From positions 1 to 64,000 of the forward strand of contig JAHNEJ010000975.1 of NCBI GenBank assembly GCA_022559845.1: DNA of 64,000 bases, in the 5' to 3' direction. This DNA comes from Amorphophallus konjac. Taxonomy: Eukaryota > Streptophyta > Magnoliopsida > Alismatales > Araceae. A program made the translations under genes and the position numbers. The notes beneath the pieces are model-generated. The model searched no databases and was not told where the DNA came from. It was given only the letters and a program-made list of their open reading frames with translations. Shown here piece after piece: positions 32,281-42,665 of this stretch (within the stretch, counting starts at the first letter, position 1; every line of letters begins with the position of its first letter).

Positions 32281-33105
32281 ATTTTAAAATAAATTAGTCT
32301 GGTGTGCGTGACAAAAGTGTGATAATTTTTTTTTGCAACAAAATTATTGTTAGAGATAAATTTATAAGAAAATCATTTCTGGAAATATATTAACAGTCGT
32401 ATGATTGAGTTAATTCAAATAATATATAAATATTATTTATATATAATTTTTATATAATTTTTTTTTTATAAAAAGTGATATGTCTAAACATAAAAATATT
32501 ATTTTTACACAATTCAGATTTACATAATGATATATCTGCTAAAATATTTTTAAGAATATTTTTTTATAAATTTACCTTGGACGATAATTTTTATGTAAAA
32601 AAATCTTTTAAAAGTATGTAACCATGGCATTGCTCAACCTTGTTACCACATATAATGAGATGAGATGGTCATGCATCTTTCACAAGTTACAAGTTTTGGT
32701 CAAGTTGTTTTTATGAAATACGACGAGTATTGAAGTTGCAGCCTTACGAATGTTTTTTACGTAAAAAATTATTGTTAGAGGTGAATTTATAAAAATTATT
32801 AATAAATCAGTCTGGTGTGCATGACAAAAGTCTGATAAAAAAGAATTTTTATATAAAAATTATTGTTAAAGGTGAATTTATAAAAATATAATTCTTAAAA
32901 ATATAATAACATACATATCACTCGGTTAATTTAAATAATACATAAATGTTATTTAAACGTGATTTTTTAATAATTTTTTAACAAAAAGATAATATACTTG
33001 AAAATATGTAACCATGACATTGCTCAACCTTGTTACCACACGTAATGAGATGGTCATTCATCTTTCATAAGTCGCAATTTTTGGCCAAAGTTATTTTATG
33101 AAATA
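32281..33105. repeat. Diverged direct duplication in AT-rich DNA
   Basis: Blocks at about 32290-32370 and 32630-32725 recur in the same order at about 32800-32885 and 33010-33105. Shared words include GTCTGGTGTGC and TTGCTCAACCTTGTTACCACA. The second copy is shorter. The source is unknown. Confidence 0.7.
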
Positions 33106-33899
33106 TTTTTAGCTTTCCAACAAGGAAGTTCTAAATTGCGACTTTTTAGGGGAGGGTAAAAGTGGATTTTTATGTTATATCTATTTAAAATCAGTTATAA
33201 TCATTCATGATTTTTTCATCTCTTGTGTTGAATTAAAAAATTATTTTAACTAGAAGTGTTGCCCGTACATCCTTAATTTGTCTTGTAATTTTATGTAACG
33301 GGCCTCAAGGTTCACATTAGTGCTCCCCCATTTATGCCTGAAGAGGAAAGATGATTCGTGTTACAAAATATAAGTGGTGAATAGCTATTCTCTAGCGCCA
33401 CAAAGATACCCATCCCATAACTGTATTTAAAAGTAATCTCGAACATTCTTTAGAATTGAGGAGCATGCACGATAATCTCATTCCACTGTCGCGAGATGCT
33501 CTGCAAATCTGTGTATGTCGATGACATGATCTGGGCAACATCTACAATACACATGTCGATCACCCTCAATACTATACCCGTGCTTCCACGTACGGTGGCA
33601 TCGTCCATCCATGATGACATGCAAGTGTTGAACAGTTTTACATTAGTAATTTGAAAGATAAGTGCAAAAGTCAAGACATGAACAAATAAACGATGAATTT
33701 ATAGTTACGTACAAATATGTACAAATGATACATACTCCTAATCATATGGGCCCAAACTTGGCCACATCTCATCTCCAAACAATTGAACATTATACATGGT
33801 CCGTAGATAGGACAAGTAGTATGTATATTCTATTGAACTTGCATAGTTCTCCCAGTACGTGCTTAAGTAGTGTTTATACTCTTGGTAACCCTGTGAATA

Positions 33900-34514
33900 C
33901 ACGATCGACTATGGCCACGCAGTTGAGAGTTGACAGTATCCTCCGATATACTGCGGCATCAAAGGATAGCCATGGGGGTATAGGTACGATGAGAAGAATA
34001 CATTGTTGCTCGATGAATCGTCATGATATGTGGGTTGCTACTGCCATGATCGTCTATAGTCACTGCCAGATCCCTAAGAGTCATGTGTGATCATCCTCTC
34101 AAAATCAGATAGCATGTCGTGGTAGCTGCTACTGTCTGTAACATAACTTCCATAGTAAGGATCCCAATATTAAGCTGCCCACCTCGCCCCTCTAGGTGGA
34201 GCAGCGTGGTCAGCATTCTACGTGCCATGTGTAAAGTACTGTTCCTATGTCAATACCATGTCTTCACGACTACCAATGTCGTGGCCCCCATGACCTTTGT
34301 CCTGACCACTGTTATGCTGTTGTCCACCAACATTAGTATCCCCACGACCAATGCGTTGACCACCACGAGAATCGGCACCACTATGGGAAGAAGAAGGTGC
34401 TGGTGTACTGTCGTCATTGGAGTCATGACTCTCACTCATGCGGGGATCTACGGATGGCTCGGGAGTGTCATCATTCGCATTCGGATCTGATGTCTCCAAG
34501 TCTGCAATGTCCAT
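33900..34514 (-). pseudogene. hAT transposase C-terminal tail remnant
   Basis: An open stretch starting at 34514 is acidic and Ser/Gly/His-rich. Further downstream a Tyr/Gly/Ser-rich reading (DPYYGSYVTDSSSYHD) is broken by stops. This matches the Gly/Tyr-rich last exon of the intact hAT at 59217-59641 in composition and place. Confidence 0.5.
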
Positions 34515-35380
34515 CGAATTTACCGGTGGTTGCTTGTCCTTTTTGCTCCTAAATAATGTGGTTCATAATGATTTCTTCTTCTGTGGAGCAGGCAGCTTCT
34601 CTACTATATGTTGCCTCCCTTCGGATGCCTGAGATGCAGAGGTCATGTCCAATAAGAACTTCAAGTAATTTCGTATTGTATGAATATACCTGAGACGACT
34701 GAACGGGTGCCCCAGACACCGAGCGTCGTAGCGTAGCAGGCTGAGATTGTTGTCTGGATGCTGAAGAATGCTATATAATTTCAATGCCAATAGATTCAAT
34801 TAGCAATGAAATATAATTTAATATATATTTCTTCTCATTATATATAATTTCACCTCTCTAAATGATGAGCTCCTCCTAGACACAGACTGTCGTTCTTGTG
34901 CAGTCTCAAGCGTAGTAGATGCCCTTCTAGGTTTTGTAGATATTGAATGTCACGGTGTAGCAACCCGAGACCACTGTTCATGTGTTGGATCAATTTACCT
35001 TTTTTCCTTACACCGGAGTACATAAATATATTCCTACGCTTTCAAATCAAATATGAGATTCAATATGTAAGTATTATTTCACCTGAGACGTTGGTGGCTG
35101 CATCAATCAATCCCATGTTGCATCATCGCATACATATGATGTGTCTCCGGCCCCAAGTTGAAGACTTCATCCAAGTTAACTTCATGATCACCTGCCGTCT
35201 GTAACTCATCTCCAACCCATCTATATCATCTCCCTCCCCTACTGTCTACTGCACAGCTGTTGCAAGAAAAGTATTAGGCTATGGTGGCTCTCCTGGCTCT
35301 TCGACCTCCTCATCAAGTTTCACCTCACCACGTTCAGTTGTTGTTCTTTCAATCCATGCTACCATAAGGTCATCATCGTC

Positions 35381-35614
35381 TCACAAGTAGATAACATCTG
35401 TTGGATCATAGTCTCCCTCTCCTCTCCTTGCATCCATCTGCATATGCTTAACCTTTAACTTCATGTTGTAATGAATATACACCATTTTGTCCAACCTTAT
35501 GTGTGTTAGCCTATTCCTCAGCTTGGTATGTAGGAATGAAAATGTTGACCAGCTCTGCTCGCACCCACTCGAGGAGGATGCTTGGGATAAAACCTCCTTT
35601 GCAATCTTCCTCAA
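35381..35614 (-). pseudogene. hAT C-terminal dimerisation domain remnant
   Basis: Contains SSSSGCEQSWSTFSFLHTK, then RNRLTHIRLDKMVYIHYN, the conserved hAT dimerisation segment. The catalytic Glu of the DDE triad lies in the CEQSW motif (CERNW in the intact copy). An acidic segment follows before the first stop. Confidence 0.85.
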
Positions 35615-36144
35615 TGTCGGTTCGCTCGTGCCGTAATTGAGCCACTACTCAACTGTTAGTAATGGGAAAGAAAATATTATAAAAATGAGATGCAGTCATT
35701 GCACCCGAACCATTGAATAAGCATTGTACATGTAAATTACATGCATCAAGTCTGTCACGGCTAGCCACGGCATTAGGGCTCACAAATGTACCAATTACCT
35801 CTCTAAATATTTTCTTATGCATATACTAATAAAAAATAGTTACATAAATGTTTTCATCTGCATCTCAACGGCATTAGGGTCAAGTATCTAAATATATCTC
35901 ATTCAACGCATCGACAACATCTATTGGGCTGCGAGACAGTCTGTCCATCACAATGTTCACGAATTCTATCAAAGTATCATCAGCGAGACCTACATCATAC
36001 TAAAAGGCCGGGAGTAGGTAGTATGATATATTCACCACAGATTGAATAAACAATAATTTCATGTAAGTGGCAATACCATACATTGTATACGATGTTTATT
36101 TGTCATGTGCAGATTGCGACTCATTTGCATGTCCCATATGTCCT

Positions 36145-36910
36145 TTACAATATTTCTAAGATTGTGGGTCCATATTTCTCGAACGTTGTAAGGATCTTCC
36201 ACTTTACAGCTTTAATCGTGCAGTACACTAATCCCATGGTTGACACTCTATCCCCGTCCACACACCTTAATACCTCATACATTGGCTCTATCAATGAAAC
36301 TAATATTTTGACTCTGTCCCAAAAGTTGACAGTGTTGATAATCTCTTCGACTTCTACTCTTTCACGTGAAGTGACAAAAGAAGAACTCAACCAAGTCTTA
36401 TCCCTAAACATTTGTTTCAACCCATTCTTGTATTTAAGAAAACTCTGCAAGACGGTGTAGTCAGTGGCAAATCGTGTGAAACCAGGCCTCAAGAGTTCAC
36501 CACCACAATGTTCTCTCATCCATGTCAATATAAGGGTGTGGTTGTAAATGTATTTCGTGACCTTCTATACCACCTTGATCATAGACTTGACTACGCAAAA
36601 TTGACCAATCTCTTTCAGCATCAAGCTCACATAGTGTGCTGCACATGGGGGTCCAGAAAAGGTGTAGCATGATCCTCATCAACTCCTCTCCAGCCTTCTT
36701 ATACTTTGAGCCATTATATGTGACCATTTGAACAGTATACTTCTCCCTAATCTCGTTCACCACTTGCTCCATCAAGGACAAAATATATTGGCGACTGTGG
36801 ACTTGACCCGGCGCATCCACCGACCTATGAAAGAATACATGTCTATCACAATAAATAAGGAAGTTGATCAGGCTACTTTTAGTAGTGCCTGACCATCCAT
36901 TACTTATCAA
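36145..36910 (-). pseudogene. hAT transposase core (DUF659-like) remnant
   Basis: The first piece (36910-36497) has NGWSGTTKSSLINFLIYC and VNEIREKYTVQMV, matching DGWTGTTKKSMINFLVYC and the EENVVQVVTDN region of the intact copy. The first catalytic Asp has become Asn (DGW to NGW), and the second Asp is lost (YNG for TDN). The second piece (36528-36145), in another frame, matches the RPGFTRFATDY and WDRVKILVSLIEP segments. The enzyme is dead. Confidence 0.85.
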
Positions 36911-37841
36911 TGTGACTCTATACTTGCTCTATTTCTGTTTGAAGGAGTCTACATAACTCTTGATCTTAATAACTTGTTCATCAAAGTACATGCCAGTCAA
37001 CTCTCTCGCTGTAGGGGGTTGCACATGTAACCCAAGCACTTATGGTTCTTGGAGCATCGACTTGTAGTAAGCGTTGTTGGCCGTATTGAAAGGTAAACCC
37101 ACGTGGTGCCACCATTTTACAACGGTCGTCCCGAGTTTCCATGTTGACCCCTTCTGGCCATAGACATCATCCATCCTTATTTGCTTGTCATGCTCTCGGA
37201 CTAGTGCATCAGACTCCACATCTTCAATGTTGATCGATTGTGTCCTTTTTTCTTTGTTAACCTAAGTCACCAGTCAAGAAACTCCTGATGTCCCGTGGTT
37301 GTAGAGCAATAGATGAACCACCACTGGCTGATGCTCCGATGCTTGCCGTCTTGCGGCTTCAGGTTCTCATCTTCTCTGGATGTCTTGCCTCTTCTCTACT
37401 CAAGCGTACTGCCTCACGGTACTACACTTCATGTGGATCGTTGACTATGATTAGGCTAGTGAGTATGCGATTGCTCATCTTCGTCGCTGGCTGTTCACGT
37501 GCATTCTTCCTTGTCATTGCCAACTACACTTCCGCTGATCACTGTAGACACGCCACTTTTGACATTACTGTGAGTAAATCTCATATTATACCATGATGTC
37601 TCAAAGTGGCTCGCACATTTGAGTTATTTGGGTGATTTCCTATTTTTCTGGTATTTTTGCCATTTTTAGAAATGTTTCAGAAAAAAGTCTTAAACGCGGC
37701 GGCCTAGAGGGACGCCTTCTTTAAAAGGTGTCACCCACCCAAGACGTCTTCTTTCAAGCCCAAGCCCGACACGACGGTGACGCCATAAATTCAAAATAAA
37801 ACACGTCTTGCTGACCCGACGCCTTTTTAAAGAGACAAGAA

Positions 37842-38035
37842 AACAGCTCGCATTCAATCTGTCGACGTGCCTTGTCGTTGCATTTATGGGCAGATGTGGG
37901 CACGTCTTGGACTTTGGACGTGTTTAAAGATCGTGGAACCCGCTCGCATTCAACTTGTCGATGGCCGTTGTCCCCGTATTTATGGGCGAATGTGGGCACG
38001 TCCTGTACATTGGACGCGCTTAAATAACGTGTCCA
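37842..38035. repeat. 96-bp tandem duplication in solo-LTR U3
   Basis: GCTCGCATTCAA at 37846 recurs at 37942, with about 80% similarity across the unit. Each copy holds ATTTATGGGC, a TGTGGGCACGTC word and a GGACG box. It lies upstream of the TATA box at 38155, as expected for promoter repeats. Confidence 0.7.
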
Positions 38036-38154
38036 AGTTGTGAGGCGCTTCTAATTAAATAAAATCATTTTTTAATAAATGACTGCGTCAAGTCAGCGGG
38101 ACTCGTTTACATGAATGCGTCCTAGACCAAAGACGCGTCCATCACAAGTTTGCC

Positions 38155-38162
38155 TATAAATA
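38155..38162 (+). promoter_or_regulatory. TATA box of the Tat-like solo LTR
   Basis: TATAAATA in the context GCCTATAAATAG, a near-perfect plant TATA box 613 bases into the LTR. It implies that the hairpin array at its 3' end is transcribed. Confidence 0.7.
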
Positions 38163-39121
38163 GAAGACCCCCTCCCACGAACCAAGGGCTTCGAAACCTT
38201 GGAAGGGGGAGGGGAAATGCTGCGGCGTCCGTGTCTCAGCCCGCAAGTTCTCCCGAGAAGGCTCCGCCTGATTTCCAAAGTGTTCGCGTGCACGAGGGAA
38301 GATCATTCCATCCCTTCATCCGCCCACGTCGTGCTCAAGCTGTTGAAGTCCCCCCTCGAAGCCCGCCTCCGGCGTCATCAATTCACCTTTTCTCACCCCG
38401 TCTTTCTTTCTCATTTATTCTTCTAGTCTTTGCATGCATCATCTATCTGTTGTAGTCATCTTCTAAATGCAACTCTTACACAAATGCTCATTCATCATAT
38501 CATTTGCCTACCCTTTGCATCCTAAAAGGGGTTTAAAACAACACCGACCAGGTGCGTCTTGTTCGTGGATTCATTATTTCTGTCACGAGGGACTGGTGCT
38601 ATACTATCTTTGTTCTGATCCATTTTTTGTTTGTTTCATTTTTTACAAGGGTAACCGGAAGGAAAAGCCCTCCTTGTTGGCCGGCCAAAGGAGGAGGAAG
38701 ATGGAGTCCACATGATCTCCCGTCTATGAGGCATCCCGCAATCACTTCTTTCTCTATTTTGGGGTCCTTGACCCCTGGCAATCACATAACCACACACACG
38801 CTGTAATATCCCGGACCCTTCGGATCCTTCTTCTTGGGTCCCGGATTTATTTTCTCGGAGAATTTGTTCTCGTTATGCCCAAAATTATTTTTTGGATAGT
38901 TTTCTGGTTCGGATCCGTACATTTCGGATCAGTTTCGAAGGTCCCGGAACTTGTTCCGCAGTTTTCGCTTGTTTTTCTCTGGCAAACCTACGGAACCCCG
39001 TAGCGGGCGAACCGAGTCGTTCACCTATTCCGGGATGGTACCGGTGCGATCGGTGTTTTCCGAGGATCGTGAAAATATATTTTTTCTATTTTTCTGTATT
39101 TTTTGGAAAATCCAGATTTTC

Positions 39122-39128
39122 TATATAA
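39122..39128 (+). promoter_or_regulatory. TATA box of the chromovirus-type solo LTR
   Basis: TATATAA after GGAAAATCCAGATTTTC, aligned with the box at 27214 of the related LTR. A CT-rich leader follows in both. Confidence 0.6.
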
Positions 39129-39647
39129 CCTTTTTTCTTTTTTCTTTCTTCTTCTTCCTCCTTCCCGTGAGCGCACCGCGGCCCCCCTCTCTCCCGTGTG
39201 AACACTTCGGCGCCCCTCCCTCCTCCTCCGACGGGCGGCGGGCTTCGGCGGCGGCGTGGTGACGACGGCGGCGACGAGAGGAACGCGGCGGTGCCCTTTT
39301 CGCGGCGTGGGAGAGGCGTTCTTGTGCGGCCAAGATTTGTGATCGGCGGCAATCCGGAGGATTTTGGCCTTCTTTGAGGTAGGGGGACGGATCCTTACCC
39401 TCTTTATTACTTTCCCAGCGATTTGTAGGCCGAGAGCGGTGTTTTTGAGCCGGGTAGGGTAAAATCCATGTTTTGGGGTTGAGCGTCGGATCTCCCGTTT
39501 CGTGGGTGTTTTGACCGATCTAAGGGCTTAGATGCATGCTAGGTTGGTTGGGGAAGGTTTCCCCTTTGTTTCCCCATCATCGGGTGATGATCGGGGCGTG
39601 GAATGAAGTTTTTGGAGTTTCTCGCCGGTTTCGCGCTCGGGTCGTTC

Positions 39648-40107
39648 TAGCGGTCGTTCTAGTGACCGCTATACTCCCTTTGGCGATCTCAGGGAGACCG
39701 CAAGGGGAATTCGAACGTTGGGCGGCCTTAGCGGTCTTCCTGGGACCGCTAGGGTCAGGGTCGCGGTCGTGCGATAGACCGCTACCCCTGGGTTAGCGGT
39801 CGCCAGCCGACCGTTTTCCCCTGTTTGACCGAGCACCCTCGGGGTGCGTGTTTCCGACCGTTGGGGGTCACGTGCCGCCTAGCGGTCATGGGAACGACCG
39901 CTTACGGCTGGCTAGCAGTCCAAGGAAGACCGCTAGGTTTGGGTTAGCGGCCGCGCGATAGACCGCTAAGCCCCTCGTGGCCCAGTCCCTGGCGGTCCAG
40001 TAGAGGACCGCTAGGCTTCTCCTTGCGGTCCAATGGAGGACCGCTAGGTCCCCCTTGCGGTCCAAGAGAGGACCGCTAGGCTGAGGGGCAGTCCTGCGAG
40101 GACCGCC
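39648..40107 (+). repeat. Hairpin array of AGCGGTC/GACCGCT type
   Basis: About eleven hairpins. The first (39648-39671) has arms TAGCGGTC and GACCGCTA around 8 bases. Others use TTAGCGGCC with GACCGCTAA (closing through a G-T pair) and GCGGTCC with GGACCGC in three consecutive units at about 39990-40080. Loops are 6-8 bases. The core differs from the GCGCTA type in the related LTR. Confidence 0.85.
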
Positions 40108-41154
40108 ACTCGGTTTCCTTTCGAGCAGTGATTTTCGTGAGTTGAGTCTTACCTCCGGTGACACGTCCACTAGTCGTAGCCTTCTTACGGCACGCGTGTG
40201 CTGACTCACCCGGGAGTGGTGGAGCGGCTTACCCGAGAGAGACGATTTTTAAGCTGGTTTCCGTAGGACCCATTGCCTTTGCAACCCGAGTCCGACTGGG
40301 GGAAAATCGGCTAGAGGACCCGACCTAGAGCAGTTGGTCTGTGTGTGCACGCATAGTTGGGGGCAGAGGACCCGCGCTGACGAGCGCGATCCCAGCTAGT
40401 CCTTGTTTTGAGTTCCTTGTTACTATTGTGTGTCTCAGTGTCCTCCTGGAGCGTTGTAGGGAGACACTTGAGGCGTGGTGTAAGATGTCAGGGGACGCAT
40501 CCGGCTGTTCTTCTAGTGGGTGGTGCTCCTATCTTCCGACAGTTACGGACTCATTTTTTCGCCGGTTTGAGGTCGATCGGCTTGGTGCAGTTAGCTGTAG
40601 GGAGCTTTTGCGTTTATTTATTGTTGCTTGTTGCTTCTACCGTACTTCTGTTAGGTAGCGTCACCCTCCGTGCTTGTTCGCGTCTTTTCGCCTTGTTTCC
40701 CTCGTTGTGCGGCAGGGGTCCGGAGATCCCTACTGGGCCAATGAAATGAGGATCACCCCTGCTTTTCAGGTGAGGCGGGGTCGTCGAGAGGCGCGGCGGA
40801 GTTTCAGCGTGGTTCTTCTAATCAGGGTTAGTCGCCAGTTTGCCAGAGCCGAGGTATGTCCCGTGTACTTGTACTTTTCTTTCGGTTGACTGTACTTTAT
40901 TTGGACATGAGATACACTGGACCTTGTAGCAATTTATTTATTTATTTTATTCTGTGCATTTTATTTAAATTATTGTGCTATCTCTGCAGTTACTTTAGCT
41001 TCTCTTGTACTCCCACACCATCCCTTTAACCCTTCCGAGTCTTCAAGCTCGTGGGTGGCGGGCCGAGGTTCGAGACGCGCCGGTTCCTTTCCGGTACTCG
41101 GATCTCGGGTCGTTACACACGCCCTTACGCATGCATTTTCTTTGTTTCATTTCT

Positions 41155-41580
41155 GCTAAATCCCGCAGAGAACAACTTCTCGCAGAGGTTTCATTCGCGC
41201 AATTTCTACTCCCGTCATTTCATTTCTGCTAAATCCCACAGAGAATAATTTCTCGCGGAGGTTTCATTCATGCAATTTCATTCTGTCATTTCAATTTATG
41301 TTAAATCCCGCGGAGAACAACTTCTCGCGGAGGTTTCATTCTGTCATTTCAATTTCTATTAAATCCCGCGGAGAATAATTTCTCGCGGAAGTTTCATTCA
41401 CGCAATTTCATTCTGTCATTTCAATTTCTGTTAAATCCCGTGGAGAACAACTTCTTGCGGAGGTTTCATTCTATCATTTCAATTTCTGTTAAATCTCGCA
41501 GAGAGTAACCTCTCGCAGAGGTTTCATTCTGTCATTTCAATTTCTGTTAAAACCCGCGGTGAGTAACATGCCGCTGCGGT
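41155..41580 (+). repeat. Hairpin array of the Tat-like solo LTR
   Basis: Seven units near 41161, 41234, 41306, 41364, 41436, 41493 and 41552, alternating about 58 and 72 bp apart, each followed by a TTTCATTC-type spacer. Arms are CCGC(G)GAGAA and TTCTCGCGG with one unpaired base. In the unit at 41493 the loop-closing pair changes on both sides (GAGAG with CTCTC). Architecture matches the arrays at 245 and 22985. Confidence 0.85.
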
Positions 41581-41729
41581 GTTTTATTGTGCCATTTCCA
41601 TTTCGCGCGTTTCCCTATCGTCTATAACCCCAGTGGAGGCCCAACCCTCTCTGGGGTCCATATCCCCGCGTCTCGACGCGACCCCGCGTCCCTCGCGTCT
41701 CCCTTTATGGTGACGTCGTCCACAATCAC

Positions 41730-42010
41730 CTCTGCATCATTTTCTCCTTTTTTTCCTTTTGTTGCATCTCAACTCTTCTCTCCCGCAGGTGCCTGGCCAT
41801 TGTAAGTTTCACATCTTTGGATATATGTGTATAGCTAGCAACCTCAGAATATCTCGCACTTGCTCTTCCTACCAGCTGCTTCTTCAACCGGGACACACCT
41901 CCTCCCCTATGTACTATTTTGCAATAGTTATAATGTCATCAACTACGGTTGTCATCCACCATAACTCCATGCTACCATCCAATGTGATTCACTCGTTCCT
42001 TGGGAGCCAT
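41730..42010 (-). pseudogene. hAT N-terminal BED zinc finger remnant
   Basis: From ATG at 42010 the reading MAPKERVNHIGW, then HYNYCKIVHRGGGVSRLKKQ, then MARHLREKRVEMQQ parallels the intact hAT N-terminus (DPGWAHM, KCNYCGKEMYGGITRGKQ, VREEMRQ). The first finger Cys is Tyr and the first His is Gln, so zinc binding is lost. The downstream part continues at 37537 beyond the solo LTR. Confidence 0.7.
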
Positions 42011-42284
42011 CTATTACACAATATTTAACCTAAATTTAAGAATTACAAAGTTCTATGTGCAAAAAAATATCGAAATAGCGTGTGAAGACCCAACACAAAT
42101 TTAGCGACCCACGAAAAAAATTTCAATGTATCTAAATGGTAAATAAATTTTAAAATATGACTGTCGAATAAATTTTACAAGTATAACCCTATGCCAATAC
42201 ATCGTTGTTTCGTAGATCTAGCGGCGAGGATGTCAGATCCAACAGCGAGGACAACGGATCCCATGGCGAGGACAACATATCAGT
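42011..42284. other. AT-rich flank of the decayed hAT gene
   Basis: Would contain the 5' flank of the decayed hAT gene. No TIR or promoter is recognisable. Confidence 0.4.
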
Positions 42285-42665
42285 GATGTCGCTTGATCTC
42301 ACCGGTGGGAGGGTGGAGGGGTAACCCAGAGCACAGAACCGTCGGTGCTCCGCCGTTTGCCGGCCGAAGCCCAGTCGGATCTGGCCATGAGCCCCCCCCT
42401 CTGCCTCACCGCCGCTTGATCTCGTCGATGGGAAGGCAGAGGAGGCGACCGGTGCGCAGATCCACCGTTGCTCAGCAAGGCTGGTGCAGCGGCAGATTTG
42501 CCCACTGGTTGCCCCCTTCTCCCTCCCATGGGTTGATCTTGCCGGTGGGAGGGCAGAGGAGGGAGCCGGTGCATAGATCCACCCCTGCTCAACCGTTTGC
42601 CGACAGGAGCAACGACGGATTTGCCCATTGGCCGCCCCCTCTGCCTCATTGCAGCTCCCCGCTGC
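42285..42665. repeat. About 120-bp GC-rich tandem repeat, three copies
   Basis: Units start with CTTGATCTC(A/G)(C/T)CG-type words near 42290, 42413 and 42532. They share GGAGGGCAGAGG, GCATAGATCCACC and GTTTGCCG words. Both strands are open for over 100 codons, giving Pro/Arg-rich repeat peptides that resemble no family I know. Confidence 0.7.

Larger units (their letters stand above)
38802..41117 (+). mobile_element. Solo LTR of the Del/Tekay-like family, nested in the Tat-like solo LTR
   Basis: Starts TGTAATATCCCGG and ends GGTCGTTACA, flanked by perfect 5-bp duplicates CACGC (38797-38801 and 41118-41122). It is homologous to the LTR at 26874-30003 along both ends and around the TATA box, but lacks about 800 bp including the 179-bp duplication. 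It carries a hairpin array of different sequence at the matching place. Confidence 0.95.
37543..41724 (+). mobile_element. Solo LTR of the giant Tat-like family (with nested insertion)
   Basis: Starts TGTAGACACGCC and ends GTCCACA, flanked by perfect 5-bp duplicates ATCAC (37538-37542 and 41725-41729). Without the 2.3-kb inner solo LTR it is about 1.86 kb, shorter than the 4.66-kb LTR at 19669, but with the same start, a shared central block and the same kind of hairpin array near its end. No internal region is left, so it formed by LTR-LTR recombination. Confidence 0.95.
33450..42010 (-). mobile_element. Decayed hAT transposon gene, split by a nested solo LTR
   Basis: Minus-strand transposase pieces occur in the correct order: BED finger start (42010-41730), DUF659-type core (36910-36497), a mid part (36528-36145), dimerisation domain (35614-35381) and a disordered tail (34514 to about 33900). 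The 4.2-kb solo LTR 37543-41724 separates the BED region from the rest. The intact relative at 59217-62706 supplies the gene model. Many stops and frameshifts are present, and terminal inverted repeats were not found. Confidence 0.8.
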
